Origin: Akebia trifoliata | Lineage: Eukaryota; Streptophyta; Magnoliopsida; Ranunculales; Lardizabalaceae | Direction: 5' to 3' | Assembly: GCA_017979445.1 (NCBI GenBank) | Contig: CM030716.1 | Location: 15,581,443 to 15,645,442 of the forward strand | DNA: 64,000 nucleotides | In this document: positions 11,985-23,455 of the stretch, piece after piece | Layout: each line of letters starts with the position of its first letter | Position numbering within the stretch: the stretch's first letter is position 1 | Notes under the pieces: model-generated | Database searches by the model: none | What the model saw: the letters and a program-made list of their open reading frames with translations, nothing else | What the model was told of the DNA's origin: nothing | Program-made: the position numbers and the translations under genes

Positions 11985-12076
11985 TGAACTACGTTTTGAC
12001 CTGATCTCAAAAGAAAAAAAAAGAAATATTTGGGGTACGTAGGCAACTTGAAAAGTTACTTTAGGCCCGGTCACGT
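11985..12076 (+). other. Conserved 3' UTR stem-loop block (E)
   Basis: GAACTACGTTTTGACC..., TTGGGGTACGTAGGCAAC and a stem with arms CTTGA/TTTAGG (12046-12066 region) match the blocks at 30762-30835 in B and 40739-40815 in A. In E the second stem has changed on both sides but still pairs, with G-U pairs. Confidence 0.6.
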
Positions 12077-12440
12077 AAAAAATAAAATAAATGTATTCTC
12101 TTAAGAAAAATGTCATCCAAAAGGAAAATCCTCTATTGAAAGGTTCAAAAGAAAAGAATGCCAAACTAGGGGCATTAGAAGAAATTGATAGAAAAGAAAA
12201 GAATGCCAAACTAAGAGCATTAGAAAAAAAGAGCCAAAAAAATTTACAAAAAATAATGACAAAAAAAAAGAAAATATTAGACTAAGGGCATTTTTGGAAG
12301 TCGAGCCTTATATCTTTTCTTTCTAAACCATATTCTAAGCCCACCTATTAAGTCCTCCTGAATGCTAATTGATTCGGTTAAGGTGTAGGGAACTAAGAAG
12401 TTGTCGAGTTGGTTATTCAAGATCATTAAGAAAAAAAAAA

Positions 12441-12612
12441 AGCCCTCTAAGTAGAAAACCCAAAAGGGCGACTTTGGCAAAAGTTAAGGCATAACCATAA
12501 AAAAAGAAGGTCTGCTAGGTTGAAAACCTAGAAAGGCGACCTAGGCAAAAATTAAGGCATCATTAGAAAAAAAAAAGCTCGCTAGATTGAAAACCTGAAG
12601 AGGCGATCTAGG
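12441..12612 (+). repeat. Cluster of three 3' UTR hairpins (E)
   Basis: Hairpins lie at 12441-12478, 12515-12544 (arms CTAGGTTG/CGACCTAG) and 12582-12611 (arms CTAGATTG/CGATCTAG). Each has AAAA, then a small inner stem of CCT/AGG type, between the arms. The stems differ in sequence and still pair. A and B carry four such hairpins at the same place. Confidence 0.75.
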
Positions 12613-13261
12613 AAAAAATTAGGGCATCATCAAATTAGAGGAAATGGCTCATCAAAAAGAAAAATTCAGAAGGAAACTCATGTAGAAACTAAGAAATGCA
12701 GAACCATTCAAGCCACAACATTCAGTGAAAACAAAGAAACTTAGAAGTCATTTTGAATATTGTAGAATATTTAGGAGTATGTTTACTTGTTCAAGTGTTC
12801 GCCAATGAAAAATGTAGAATCATCAACCACTTTGAAGAGGAAGATCTTCTATTCTAATATTTATCAAAATTTTTTAAGTCTAGTTCAAGCATTTTTCAAA
12901 AGATATTCGAAAGAAAATGATCAATCCCTTATTGCACATATGATAATCTTAAGAGTCTTAAATTTAAGGGAATGTCAGTTCTTGTATTTGTCATACATCA
13001 GAGTTCATATTTTTCAAGCGTAATCCACTCTATTAGTCTCATAGTCAAGTTCCAGTTAAAGACAAATTTGAAACTAGGGGTATTTTTGAAAGTCATTTAA
13101 TTCTAAAGTTTTGTTCTTAATCACATGATAAAAATAAAAATCTTACTTAAAAGTCCAATGAAATTCAATGATAATTATGAATCAAGATACATGATAAGCT
13201 AATAAAGGCCTAATCTTTCAAACTTTGAGATCGATTTTGAATCATAGAATGAATTAATAAG
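12613..13261 (+). other. 3' untranslated region of E, no gene
   Basis: A-rich non-coding sequence. A 78-codon open stretch at 12787-13023 has no recognisable motif and no counterpart in A or B, so I do not call it a gene. Confidence 0.4.
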
Positions 13262-13830
13262 ATTGTTTAAGTTCCTATAAATCTAAGCCCGAGAAACGTG
13301 ACTTAGTAAGTTCGAGTTCGAGAAACGAGACTCCAATTTTTTGAATCATAGAATGAGTAGGCTTTTTGAAGTGCCTACAAACTCAAGTTCGAGTCCGAGA
13401 AATGAGACTTCAACTTTTTGAATCATAGAATGAATAGACTTTTTGAAGTGCCTATAAACCTAAGTTTGAGTATGAGAAACGAGACTCCAACCTTTTGAAT
13501 TATAGAATGAATAGGTTTTTTAAAGTGCCTACAAACCTAGGTTCGAGTCCGAGAAGCGAGACTCCAACTTTTTGAATCGTAGAATGAATAGGTTTTTTGA
13601 AGTGCCTATAAACCTTAGTTCGAGTCCGAGAAACGAGACTCCAATTTTAATAGGATTGTTTAAGTTCTTGTAAACCTTAGCCAGAGTCCGAGAAACGAGA
13701 CTCCAGCTTTGTTTGAATCATATTGAATTAACATGATTGTTTAAGTTCTTTAGCCTGAGAAGCGTGGCTACAATAGGTTCGAGTCCGATAAATAACACTC
13801 AAACTTTTTCGAACTCTAAAGAATTTGAAA
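13262..13830 (+). repeat. 77-bp tandem repeat with one hairpin per unit (E)
   Basis: Units carry the core GAGTCCG-AGAAA-CGAGACTC or a variant. Cores start near 13284, 13314, 13391, 13468, 13545, 13622, 13684, 13751 and 13780, so the middle steps are exactly 77 bp. The arms pair (GAGTC with GACTC, CG with CG, one bulged A). At 13751-13770 the arms are TAGCC/GGCTA instead, changed on both sides. The array sits where A and B carry their own, unrelated arrays. Confidence 0.85.
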
Positions 13831-14245
13831 TAGGATTTAACGAAGTTCCTACAATGTTATGACTCCAATTACCTCATTGTTCAACCTTGCCATGATTGTT
13901 TTCGTTGCATAAACACATTTCAATTTTGAATCATTATTGTTAATGAGAGAAGATCTCTAGGACCTGACACATTTTTACTCAGTTTCACACAGTACACACA
14001 CTCACACTTGCACTTTTTAGTTGAGGAGAATTCTTTAAAATTCAAGGATCTGACACTATCAATAAGAGTTCTGGCTCAATGACTTGACAACCTTTCAATT
14101 CGGGGAGAGTTTTACGCTCAAGTATCCGAACACCCTGACGAATTGTTAAATCAGGTTAATAAATGAACTGTCATTAGCTTTGACCTTCGGATATCACACT
14201 ATCTATCAAAATAGATTTGCTATTTAGTTTGCTTCAACCCTCTGT
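13831..14245 (+). other. Conserved region before the purine tract (E)
   Basis: Blocks CAGTTTCACACAGTACACAC, GAGAATTCTTTAAAATTCAA and ATCAAAATAGATTTGCTAT recur in B (33130-33400) and A (43070-43328). It is non-coding. Confidence 0.6.
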
Positions 14246-14259
14246 CAAAGAGGGGCATC
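14246..14259 (+). other. Polypurine tract of E
   Basis: CAAAGAGGGGCATC directly precedes the 3' LTR. The same tract is found in B (33402-33415) and, with one change, in A (43329-43342). Confidence 0.8.
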
Positions 14260-15846
14260 TGTAGACACCCCATTTTTGCACTTGCCTGATTAATCGACTC
14301 GTCAACCTAATCTCAACGGTTCCCAATGATGGATGTTTATTCCAATGCTTTATTTTGTTACTAGATATGTTTCAGAAATCCAGATGAGGTATCTCGAACT
14401 GAGAAAACTGTAGAAATCACGCTACGATAGGAAAATATAACTCCAAAAGCTTAAAAATCATCATTTTTCAAACAAAAAGAAACTTCACGATAAAAATCAC
14501 TAAAAAATGATCAAATTATCAAAATACCCCTAACCTTAAAATATCCTTAGAGCCTACGTTACGCTTAGGAAAACCCATTTAAACACATAAAACAACAAAT
14601 CGAAACCAAATAAATCATTTAGTCAATTTTCACAAAATTTGACAAAATTATGAAAATGCCCCTCATAAAGTTCACGATCATTCCATACAAAAAATTTCAT
14701 AAATGACACAAACCAATATTTCCATTGAATTCTTTACGAAAAATTGATTCTAAAACAACCTAGAACATAAAAAACTGACTTGAAACACAAAAAGTCATCT
14801 CCGAAGGTAAAACGATAATTTTATAATTTTTATAATTAAAAATTTTGAAATTAATAAATAAAATATTAAATAATTAAAGTGAAATATTAATAAAATTAAT
14901 TTAAAAATTTGAACAAAAAAAATCGATCAATCAGGCTCTTAGGCAAAATTGTTGATGGTTGTCAAGATATTTATTCAAGGACCCCTCCATTTGGGGGTCC
15001 AAAGAATTAAAGATATAATAGAGGTGGGTTCTCCAAAAATTTAAAGTCAATCAAGTAAGACTAAAGTAAAGATATTAAGGTCAATCAAGTAAGACTAAAG
15101 TCAAAATTAAAGTCAATCAAGTAAGACTAAGGTCAAGATATTAAAAGTCAACCAAGTAAGACTAAAGTCAAAATCTTAAAGTCAATCAAATGAGACTAAA
15201 AGTCAAAATCCTAATAGAGTTCTAATTAAATAATAATTCTATTTAAAATAATCCTAACTAAATAATAACTCTATTTAATAGAATTTTAATTAAATAATAA
15301 CTCTTTCTAAGAGAATTATAATTAAACAATGATTCTCTCTAAAAGAATTATAATTAAACCTTAACTCTATCTAAAAGACACTTAAAAAAGTTTATAAATA
15401 GGAGTCTCCACACCCTATTTTAATATCAAATAATAAATCCTAAGAGAAGTAGGTCAAAAAGCTTCCCTAGCCTCCCACAAATCCTAATTTTGAAGTCCCA
15501 ACTGCTTACCTAACACCCATACTTCGATTTTAGCTTGAAAAACACCTAGAAGCCCTTCAAAACACCCAGAAATCCGTAAAAAAATTCGAAGAATCCAGAT
15601 CTAAGAAAGAGATACCTTGTCTCGGAGATTAGAAATCAGATCCGGAGACAGAACGAAGCGATGAGTACTGGACAAAAAACGGTTTTATCAGATATGAAGG
15701 AATAGAATCGTTGCGTTCGAAGGTAAAATTCTTTTATTTATTTTATCTAGGTCTTCTTGTTAGCAATGTAATTTTATTTGGAATAAGTAGAGACCGGCAT
15801 TGACCGGGCGAAGTTGGTGCCTAACACCTTCCAACCCTGTAACGTG
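14260..15846 (+). repeat. 3' LTR of E, first part
   Basis: It begins TGTAGACACCCC after the purine tract and runs until element A interrupts it in the block CCAACCCTGTAACGTG. The remaining 152 bp follow at 50691-50842. The sequence matches the 5' LTR at 6287-7987 throughout. Confidence 0.92.
15842..15846. repeat. Target site duplication of A (left copy)
   Basis: ACGTG here is repeated exactly at 50686-50690. The two copies flank element A and prove that 15847 and 50685 are its ends. Confidence 0.9.
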
Positions 15847-16472
15847 TGTAGACACCCCATTTTTGCATTCGTCTGATTAATCAACTCGTCAACCCGATCG
15901 CAATGATTTCCAATGATGGATGTTTATTCCAATGCTTTATTTTGTTACCAGATATGTTTCAGAAATTCGGATGAGGTATCTCGAACTGACAAAACTTAGA
16001 AACCACGCTACGTTAGGGAAATACGACCCCAGAAACATAGAAATCATCATCTTACAGATAAAAAGAAGCTTCATGATAAAAATCATCAAAAATGACCAAA
16101 TTACCAAAATACCCCTAACATCAAAACAACCTTAGAGCCTACGTTACAATTAGGAAAACTCATTCAAACACATAAAATAACAAATCGAAACCAAATAAAC
16201 CACTTGGCCAATTATCACAAAATTTGACAAAATTATGAAAATACCCCTCATAAAATTCACGACCATGTCACACAAAAAATTTCATAAATGATAAAAATCA
16301 ACATTCCCATTGAATTCCTTACGAAAAACTGATCCCAAAACATCCTGAAACATTGAAAAACGACTTAAAACGTAAAAAATCATCTCCGAGGGCATAACGG
16401 TAATTTTACAACTTTAATAATTAAAAATTTCATAATTAATAAACAAATCATTAAATAATGTAAAGTGAAACA

Positions 16473-16815
16473 TTAAAGTCAATCAAGTAAGACTAAGTCA
16501 ATCTTAATGTCAATCAAGTAAGGTTAAAGTCAAGATATTAAAAGCCAACCAAGAAAGACTAAAGTCAAAGTATTAAAGTCGATCTCATAAGACTAAGGTC
16601 AAAACCCTAAATCAAAACCCTAATCTAAATCAAGTCAATCTCATAAGACTAAGGTCAAAATCCTTAATCAAAACCTGAATCTAAACTAATCAAGTCAATC
16701 TCATAAGACTAAAGTCAAAACCCTAAATTAAAACCCTAAAGACTAAGTCAATCTCATGAGACCAAAGTCTAAACCCTAATTGAAACCCTAAAAGAAACCC
16801 TAATCAAACCCTAAT
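16473..16815 (+). promoter_or_regulatory. W-box and telo-box array upstream of LTR TATA box (A)
   Basis: I count ten AGTCAA or GGTCAA sites (TTGACY on the other strand, the WRKY-binding W-box core) between 16473 and 16780. Eight AAACCCTAA sites (telo-box) lie between 16602 and 16815. The motifs are arranged in a loose repeat with AAGACTAA. WRKY and telobox-binding factors are known to bind such sites, but binding here is inferred. Confidence 0.55.
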
Positions 16816-16830
16816 TCTCCTAAAAAACTT

Positions 16831-16838
16831 TATAAATA
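16831..16838 (+). promoter_or_regulatory. LTR TATA box (A, 5' LTR)
   Basis: TATAAATA followed by GGAGCCTCCACACCC. The same site in the 3' LTR lies at 50082-50089. Confidence 0.65.
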
Positions 16839-17426
16839 GGAGCCTCCACACCCTATTTTCGTATCAAAGAAAGAACCCTAGGAAAAGTAGCCTCCACAAC
16901 CTCTCCAAAACCCTAATTTTGGAGCCCCAACTCCTTGCCTAACACCTCTACTTCGATTTTAGCCTGAAAAACACCTAGGAACCTCTCGAAAACATCCCAA
17001 AAATCCATAACAAATTCTAAGCACCCAGATCCAAAAAGGAGATATCTTACCTCAGAGATCAGAAATCAGATCCGGAGACAGAACGAAGTAAGGAGTACGG
17101 TACAAGGAGCAGTTTCACCAGATCTGAGGGAATATCACCTTTGCAGATCGAAGGTAAGATTTTCGTATTTTTTTGATCTAGGTTTTGTCATTAGCGATAT
17201 AATTTTATTTGGGATAAGTAGAGACCGGCATTGGCCGGGCGAGGTTGGTGCTTAACACCTTCCAACCCCGTAACCTGATCCCCGGATTCAGATTTTCTGT
17301 AGTAGATTATTTTTTATCCGTTTTAGAGTCAGTTTGGTTCCTAGACCATAATAACTAGGTGGCGACTCCCAAACCTCAAGGGTCAAAAGAGGATCCGCTC
17401 ACCCCGTGGATCGATGACGCTTTTAG

Positions 17427-17444
17427 TGGCGACTCCACTGGGGA
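17427..17444 (+). other. tRNA-Arg primer binding site of A
   Basis: TGGCGACTCCACTGGGGA, one base after the LTR. It is complementary to the 3' end of plant tRNA-Arg with one mismatch. Confidence 0.88.
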
Positions 17445-19506
17445 TCTTCGAGGATCAAACTTGAAAAGTCCCAAGTATGGGATACATCGCTAGTAGGACT
17501 TTTTTATTTGATTTTTAGTTAGTTTATTATTTGTTTATTGTATTTTATTTATTTATATATTTTTTTTTATTCTTTTGGCTTAATCATAGATCGTGTGATT
17601 CAATCTTGAATATCTTAATCCGGTATATCATCTGTATGGTTGAATCTAATATTATTTTGGTGTTTCAATCCAGGATCACTTAGGGTGACCATAAATGTTG
17701 CAAGACCTCGAAAAGATAGGATGGATTGATGATTATTGAAACGTAGAATCCCTTTTGTTTTTTTTAAAGAAAAATATAAGAGAATTCTTTTTTTTTTTTT
17801 TTTTTTTAACAATGAATAAAGCGAAATTCTTATGGACATGTTTAAAAAAAAAAAAAAAAAAGAGGTTGCTTAGGTGGGGACAATAGTTCTTTTGATAGTT
17901 TTTATTTATTTTTTATTTATTTATTTTGTTTTTGATTCATTCTTGGACAGTATATATCCTTGTTTACCTTGTTTAAAAAAAAAAAAAAAAAAAGAGATTG
18001 TTTTTTACATACTGTCCATTAGCAGCAAGAAGAAAAAAAACTAAAAGTGAAAATTTGGATTTTTTTTTTTGCTTCTGTCAACACAAACGTGCTGTTTGGG
18101 GTGGTATGCCGCGAGTTTATTTTTAAATTTTTGTTTCACACCCCGTTAATAGAAAGAATATGCTGGTGTTTCATAAGTAAAATTGAGTTTTTTTTTTATT
18201 TTTCACATCGTCTTCTCAAACAGTTCATCGTCTTCAACAGGAGACCGAACTGGTCTCTCCGTTTGATCGGCTGAAATCTCAGCCCGATCGGCTCATAGTT
18301 CATTTGGAATCATGGTTTTCACTTGATTCAAAATTTAAAACCATTAGTTCATGTCGAAACTATTTGAACCTTCGATCGAAAGTTTCTGTTTTGGTTTCGT
18401 TTGAAACCCAGTTTTTTTAAGGAAAATAAAACTCGATTTCTTTGTGTTGGAACGTTGGAGAGGAAGAAGGATTAAAGGATTGAACAAAAAAAGGTTTTAT
18501 ATTCGGTTGTTTTCTTCCCTTAGAGATGATTGAACGCTAATAATCTCTGTTTTACTATATGGTTTATTCAATTAGATCATGAAAGTGTACGATTGTTCGA
18601 TTTAAAGTAAGTGATTAAGGTCGATTTGTTTTTCTTTTTTTTTGGAATCTGTCTTCCCCGAATTAGTTAGTTATTCTCAGAATGGTTGTTGATATTCCTA
18701 GGATTTCTATGACTGAAATTTCTTTGGTTAAGCGGGTTTTGAACTTCATAAAGAAAGGATGTGTTCGACAATTGAACGATCCGATCAGAATGCATTTGTA
18801 GATAACAAAATTAAAATTTTGGGGATGCTTCTACAGTCTCCCATTAATGGTAATTTTCTGTTTTATCTACTCGAATTCGATTCCAATGAGATTATCAAGA
18901 ATATTTTTCACGGAATTATTGATATGCACTCCAAATCCTATTGAACACGTGGAATCTTTATTCCATCATGGGCACTAATTAGAACACGTGTTCGATTGAA
19001 CATCAAAATAAAAAAATGGGGATTTTTGCAATCAAAATTTTAAAATTGGTTTCTCTACACCAATCCTTGATTTTTAATTAAGGAATTTTCACGTGAAAAT
19101 CGATTTGAGGTGTGTTCGTTTTTTTTTCCTCTCTCTTTAATAAAAACATCGGTTTATAGGCTGGAATTTTGGCCGTTTTAAATGGGGTTTTTCTTTATTT
19201 TCTTTAGTTTTAATTTTAAAAAAATAAATATAAAAAAAATAGTAAAATCAATTGATTGATTCTTGTAAAACCACTATGTGTTCTAACAATTACCACTCTA
19301 TCCTTAATTCGGTATTCTCTAAAATCTCAATTTATTTAAGGTCACTCAAGTAATCCTTGATTGAAACACATATAGAAATATATCGGATTAAATGATTGCT
19401 TCTAACAAGGATATATGCTTGACATGCTTATCTTTAATCAGGTGATTTGAATAGTGTTGATCTCGATTAAATATTCATATAATTCATGTTATAATGATTG
19501 GTTTGA
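17445..19506 (+). other. First part of A leader, non-coding
   Basis: AT-rich with long A and T runs. It holds stem-loops such as GAGACC-GAACT-GGTCTC at 18241-18257 and a near-palindrome GATCGGCTGA...CAGCCCGATC at 18265-18289, of which a diverged form is seen in B near 25990. Short open frames in it have no recognisable motif. Confidence 0.5.
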
Positions 19507-20310
19507 TTGGATCCATGTGCCTATGTGTTTGGAAAAGGCCCCGGGCACACCCCACCCTATGTTGCACACACCACATGCACGTTTACTGTTTTACCCACTT
19601 ACACGTCCCATATAGCCAACGTGACACTAGTGCGTGGCCCGGTCTCTTCGGAGATGCGACATCATTCATGAAAACCACAACTTCAGTCACGTACCTTAGG
19701 GTATATCAAACTGGGGCATCAATATCGTCTGATCAGGTGATTCTGAGAGGTATATTGATACACCCAGGCTGGAGCGACCTGAGCCTTTGACCTATTGTGA
19801 GCCACACAGTCACATGTCCCGATTGCCAACGTAGTACTAGTACGTGGTTGGTCCCCTCGTGGGATGCTAAACCATTTATGAAAGCTACAACTTTTGACTC
19901 GTTCCCATAGGTATGTAAAAGATAACCTAAGTATATCAATTGCACTTCTTGGTCAAAACCGGTGCCTAAGCAAGATCTTGCCCCGCTGTACCCTACTGTA
20001 CGAGGGGGATAGACTACGTCTATTCTAGACGAGAGGTATTTAAGTGGGCCCTTCCTCAGCATTGTGCACCACCTCTCAACTGGAGATTAAACTGGCTGTT
20101 GTTGGCTTCAGAGAAGTGAGTTGAGGTTTTAGATTATCACCTATATGGTATATCAAACCAAGTCACCATGTATCGAAAGGTATATAGGTGTGCTTGAGTA
20201 AGGGTGGCCAGATAAAAATGCATTGCACGTAGTAAGCTTAGAGTCTAGAAACCTTCCCTGTAGGTCACGACTCGAACTTATTGTGAGTGTTCCCGGGTTG
20301 TTCATTGAAT
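19507..20310 (+). other. Conserved structured leader of A
   Basis: This is homologous to the blocks in E, B, C and D. Palindromes are CACTAGTG at 19625-19632 and GTACTAGTAC at 19834-19843. The stem-loop ATAGAC-TAC-GTCTAT lies at 20009-20023. Two halves of about 210 bp are diverged copies of each other (GCCAACGT-ACTAGT-CGTGG...ATGAAA). A short module with GGTATATCAAAC returns at about 20147. Confidence 0.68.
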
Positions 20311-20758
20311 GAAATCTTATGAGACTTTATGAATGTATGTGAATGATGTGAATGGTGAGATCAGAGTGTATGATTGTCCTCAAGGATCAAAAATGTTGTT
20401 TTTGGAAATTAAAATGGGTGCACCGACCCAATAAAGAATCCACATTCTTTTACAATAATGACCCAGTCCATCCCGATCCAACAATCATGGTGGGCCAGGC
20501 CATTTAAATGAAATGAAATCAAATTTTCAAAGAAGAAAAATGGTTTACGAAGGGAAAGTATTTTCCAGAAAAGAATGTTTTCCAAAAGAAGTATTCTCAA
20601 GAAAAAATGTTTTCCAAAGGAAAATATTTTCAAAAAAAAAAAAAATTTCGATAAGAATAAGATTTTCTGAAAGGAAAATATTTTCTAAATAAAAAGAAAA
20701 TTGACATTTTACATGGACCTTAGAAGAGTACTAAAATACCCTTTTGTGTCAAACCAAG
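20311..20758 (+). other. Leader end of A with TTTTCC/GGAAAA repeats
   Basis: From about 20515 to 20700 variants of GAAAATGTTTTCC and AGGAAAATATTTTC recur in tandem and can fold back on themselves. The same kind of tract is at 28690-28950 in B and 44455-44690 in C. No gene is supported. Confidence 0.5.
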
Positions 20759-21865
20759 ATGCTAGTCGCAGGCGATAACTCAATCGATCAGTTAGTCAAA
20801 ACAACCGTCGTAGGGATGCATCATGTAGAGAAGATCAATTTTGGGATATTCATGTTGAGGAGTGCACTTTACTTCCATGAGTTTGAGATAGACTAGAACC
20901 TCTTACGCACTATGGCTAAGCGATGGAACCCCTACCTTCATATATTCCATATGGGGTATATGCATTTGTGCCCCACTTACGAGGATTTTTGTGGCATCAT
21001 GGGGATATCCACTTCAGGGCCTCTAGTCAGGCCCTCATTGAAGACCGGATATTCTGGTGACCTCGTCACAGGACTGAACATTTTCAAGAAAGAAGCCACG
21101 GCCTTAGTCCATAACGGGAGATTGGACTTAGTACCTTTACTGGGCCCGTATCGCTCCCGTAGTCACCCTATCAATGTAAAACCCAAAGCTTGGTGAGCCA
21201 CTAGAGATTATCGATTGTGCCTAGGAATCCTAACCCAATACATACTGACCTCCAATAGTGATGGCCAAACTATCCCTGAGTCCTTCATAGATATAGCCTC
21301 TCAACTCTTAAGGAAAGCCAACCTAGTACCTCTCATCCTAGCTGAAACTTTCTCAGGTTTAGATGCCATAAAAAATGGTGAGCGGGAAAGCTTTAAAGGA
21401 AGTCCCTACTTACTCTATATGTGATTTTGTGATCATTTCAAAATTGTAGATGTTCCCTCAAATCTCGAATATGGGCCAGAACACTTTTTCAAGAGAAACC
21501 TGTTAGTGCGTCACAACTCAGTCAAAGCTTGGAGCAAATGGTTAGACTCTTGCCTTGTCTTTCATATTGGTTTTAGGTGCCCTTGGTGGATGATTGATCC
21601 CCCTGTTCTAGGAACCAAAGGGTCCTACTATGTCCGTTTGATCGGTTTAGAAGAAACATCTTTTTACCATCCTAATTTGATCCCAGAACAGTACGATGTA
21701 CCTACAGAGTTATCTTTACCTCAGCACAAAGCTTTCTTTCCCCCCGAGCCTTTGATTGAAAAATTAGTATACCTCATTGAGAAAGCCTGGAACAAGCGCA
21801 CCTTAGGGTATCAAGACGGACCAGCAGAATTCAAAGAGCCAGTTATTAGAGCCAAGAGGGTCTAG
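20759..21865 (+). pseudogene. ORF1 of Ogre-like element A, broken by three stops
   Basis: Ogre elements carry an extra ORF between the leader and gag whose product has no firmly known role. Here one frame runs from an ATG at 20759 to the stop at 21863, about 368 codons. It is interrupted by TAG at 20894, TGA at 21194 and TGA at 21422. The conserved part begins MAKRWNPYLHIFHMGYMHLC and PTYEDFCGIMGI, which I recognise as the pattern of plant proteins of this type (KRWNP...CPTYEDF). Later blocks are LRKANLVPLILAETFSGLDA and GFRCPWWMIDP. All three stops lie where tryptophan codons are plausible (TGG to TGA or TAG), so they look like C-to-T decay on the other strand. Upstream a stop at 20732 limits the start. 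No promoter of its own is seen. The gene is not functional. Confidence 0.75.
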
Positions 21866-22138
21866 CCTGACAGCAATCCTGATGACCGTCAAAACAAAGC
21901 CAAGCGTCCATGTAAAAATAGTTCAAGTCAAATTTGTTGAAAGATGTTTTTAATGAGAACGTTTATTTGTCAATCATTTTCAGTAAAGCTATTTTTCTTT
22001 CAAATAAATATTGATTTCTTCTTTGAATGTTCATTATGTGAATGGATTAATTAATGGATTGGTGCACAAACCTCAATGAAATGATTCCTTAAAATGTTAT
22101 CAAGAGGGTAATATTGAAATTGACTAAGTTTACCTTTG
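21866..22138 (+). other. Spacer between ORF1 and gag (A)
   Basis: Non-coding, about 270 bp, AT-rich. Its end (GAGGTCATATAGGATTATCA) has a counterpart at 29190-29215 in B, which shows where the B deletion begins. Confidence 0.45.
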
Positions 22139-23455
22139 ATGAGGTCATATAGGATTATCATTGCGCCCAAACTCAAGCGTTCATCTCCTAGTTGGAGTCG
22201 TAAGTCCAATCGGTTAGAACGAGCCACAGTACCAAGTCAACAAGTAGAGATGACTTTAGAATCTGAACTTACAGAGATCCGTAAGATCTTGGCAGCCTTT
22301 GCCAATGATATCAACAGTATAAAAGGAAAAGTGGAAGTGTTAGAACAGACCTCGGAATCAACGGACAATCTCCTAAATGATCCAAAAGGAAAGAAGGTAG
22401 AAGAGAGACGTCCACGTGAAGTCTTCGAACTCAACGGAGATAAAGAATATGTTGATGAAAATCTGATGTTAGCTAACAGAATGTCTCAATTAGAGTCGGC
22501 TATGAAAAGTATAAAAGGCATCGATGAAATTGCAGCAGGTATTGAAGCTCTGAACCGCATCCCTAGAATCCATTTGCCCGAGAAGTTTGTGATGCCAGAA
22601 ATGGACAAGTTTAGTGGTATAGGGTGTGCAAAAACACATCTTAAGGTGTATGTTATTAACATGCGCACTATGGGGCTCAGAGACGAACATATGACGTTGT
22701 TTTAGAGAACTTTATCAGGATCAGCATTACGTTGGCTGATGTCTCAAGATCCAGTTACTGTGGGCACCTGGGAGAGCATGTCAAAGGCCTTCTGGCATCA
22801 ATATAAGTACAGTACCGAGATTGAAACTTCAAGAAGAGATTTGGAGGCAACTAAACAGAAAAATGGAGAGACATTTACCGATTTCATTGGTCGCTGGAGG
22901 GCTAAGGCTGCCCAAATGTGGGATAGACCTTCAGAGAAGGAACAAGTAGCAATTATCCTAAAGAACCTCTCACAAGGATATGCTCAACACTTAGTGGCCC
23001 AATATCTCCCTACTTTCGAGTCTTTGTTACAAGCTGGAAGTCAACTCGAGGACCCTTTTGCCTCTGGGATTCTTTCTAACCCCTCGGATAACAAGCTTAA
23101 GAAACCCTATGTTTCTAAACCTAGCACCAACTATGTCTACATAGCCAACACATCAGCTACCCCAGCTCAACTCCCAGTCCGAACTAATAACCATGCTCAC
23201 CCAAGTCAACCTCGAACTCCGCATCAATTTACCAATCTAGGGATGAGTCTCACTGAAGTTTTTCACAAATTAGTGAAAAAAGGACTTCTTACCCCTATCC
23301 AACCTTGACCTCTACCTAATCCCTTGCCAGTCGGACACAATTCTAACTTGTTCTGCGAGTTCCATCAAAATCCTGGCCATTACACGGATCGATGTATTAC
23401 CTTACGCCATGCCATTCAAAACTTGATCGACAACAAAAAGTTCACAATCCCTAGC
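22139..23455 (+). pseudogene. gag: gag of element A (5' part, cut by B)
   Basis: Gag forms the particle that carries the element RNA. One frame runs from the first ATG at 22139 (a second candidate is 22250) through a coiled, charged N-terminus (EIRKILAAFANDINSIKGKV...) to the capsid region and on to the B insertion. Capsid motifs are TWESMSKAFWHQYKYSTEI, SRRDLEATKQKNGETFTDF and GRWRAKAAQMWDRPSEKEQ. A zinc-binding motif of C-x2-H-x4-H-x4-C type (CEFHQNPGHYTDRC) is at 23354-23395. Stops are TAG at 22703 and TGA at 23306. Both can come from one C-to-T change (CAG, CGA). The frame continues after B at 35194 with PPNVTTNPLPTYQ, so B cut a formerly continuous gag-protease frame. Not functional. Confidence 0.85.
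23451..23455. repeat. Target site duplication of B (left copy)
   Basis: CTAGC here is repeated exactly at 35189-35193. The two copies flank element B. Removing one copy plus B restores the gag frame of A. Confidence 0.95.

Larger units (their letters stand above)
15847..17425 (+). repeat. 5' LTR of A
   Basis: It begins TGTAGACACCCC and ends GCTTTTA, where the usual final CA has become TA. Length is 1579 bp. U3 carries about ten TTGACY motifs and eight AAACCCTAA motifs before the TATA box at 16831-16838. Confidence 0.92.

Noticed and set aside
18759..18944. 61-codon open frame in the leader of A as a host gene exon
   Set aside because: No recognisable domain, and the sequence belongs to the element leader.
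19494..19790. Sense open frame in the leader (also 27691-27876, 45450-45737 minus, 62940-63149)
   Set aside because: It overlaps the palindromes and the antisense frame, starts and ends differ between copies, and no known domain is seen.
19733..20062. Antisense 109-codon open frame in the leader of A, also intact in C (45178-45507)
   Set aside because: Comparing A and C by eye I find 13 amino-acid-changing and 5 silent differences, near the ratio expected without selection. In B the frame is shifted. The leader is better explained as conserved RNA.
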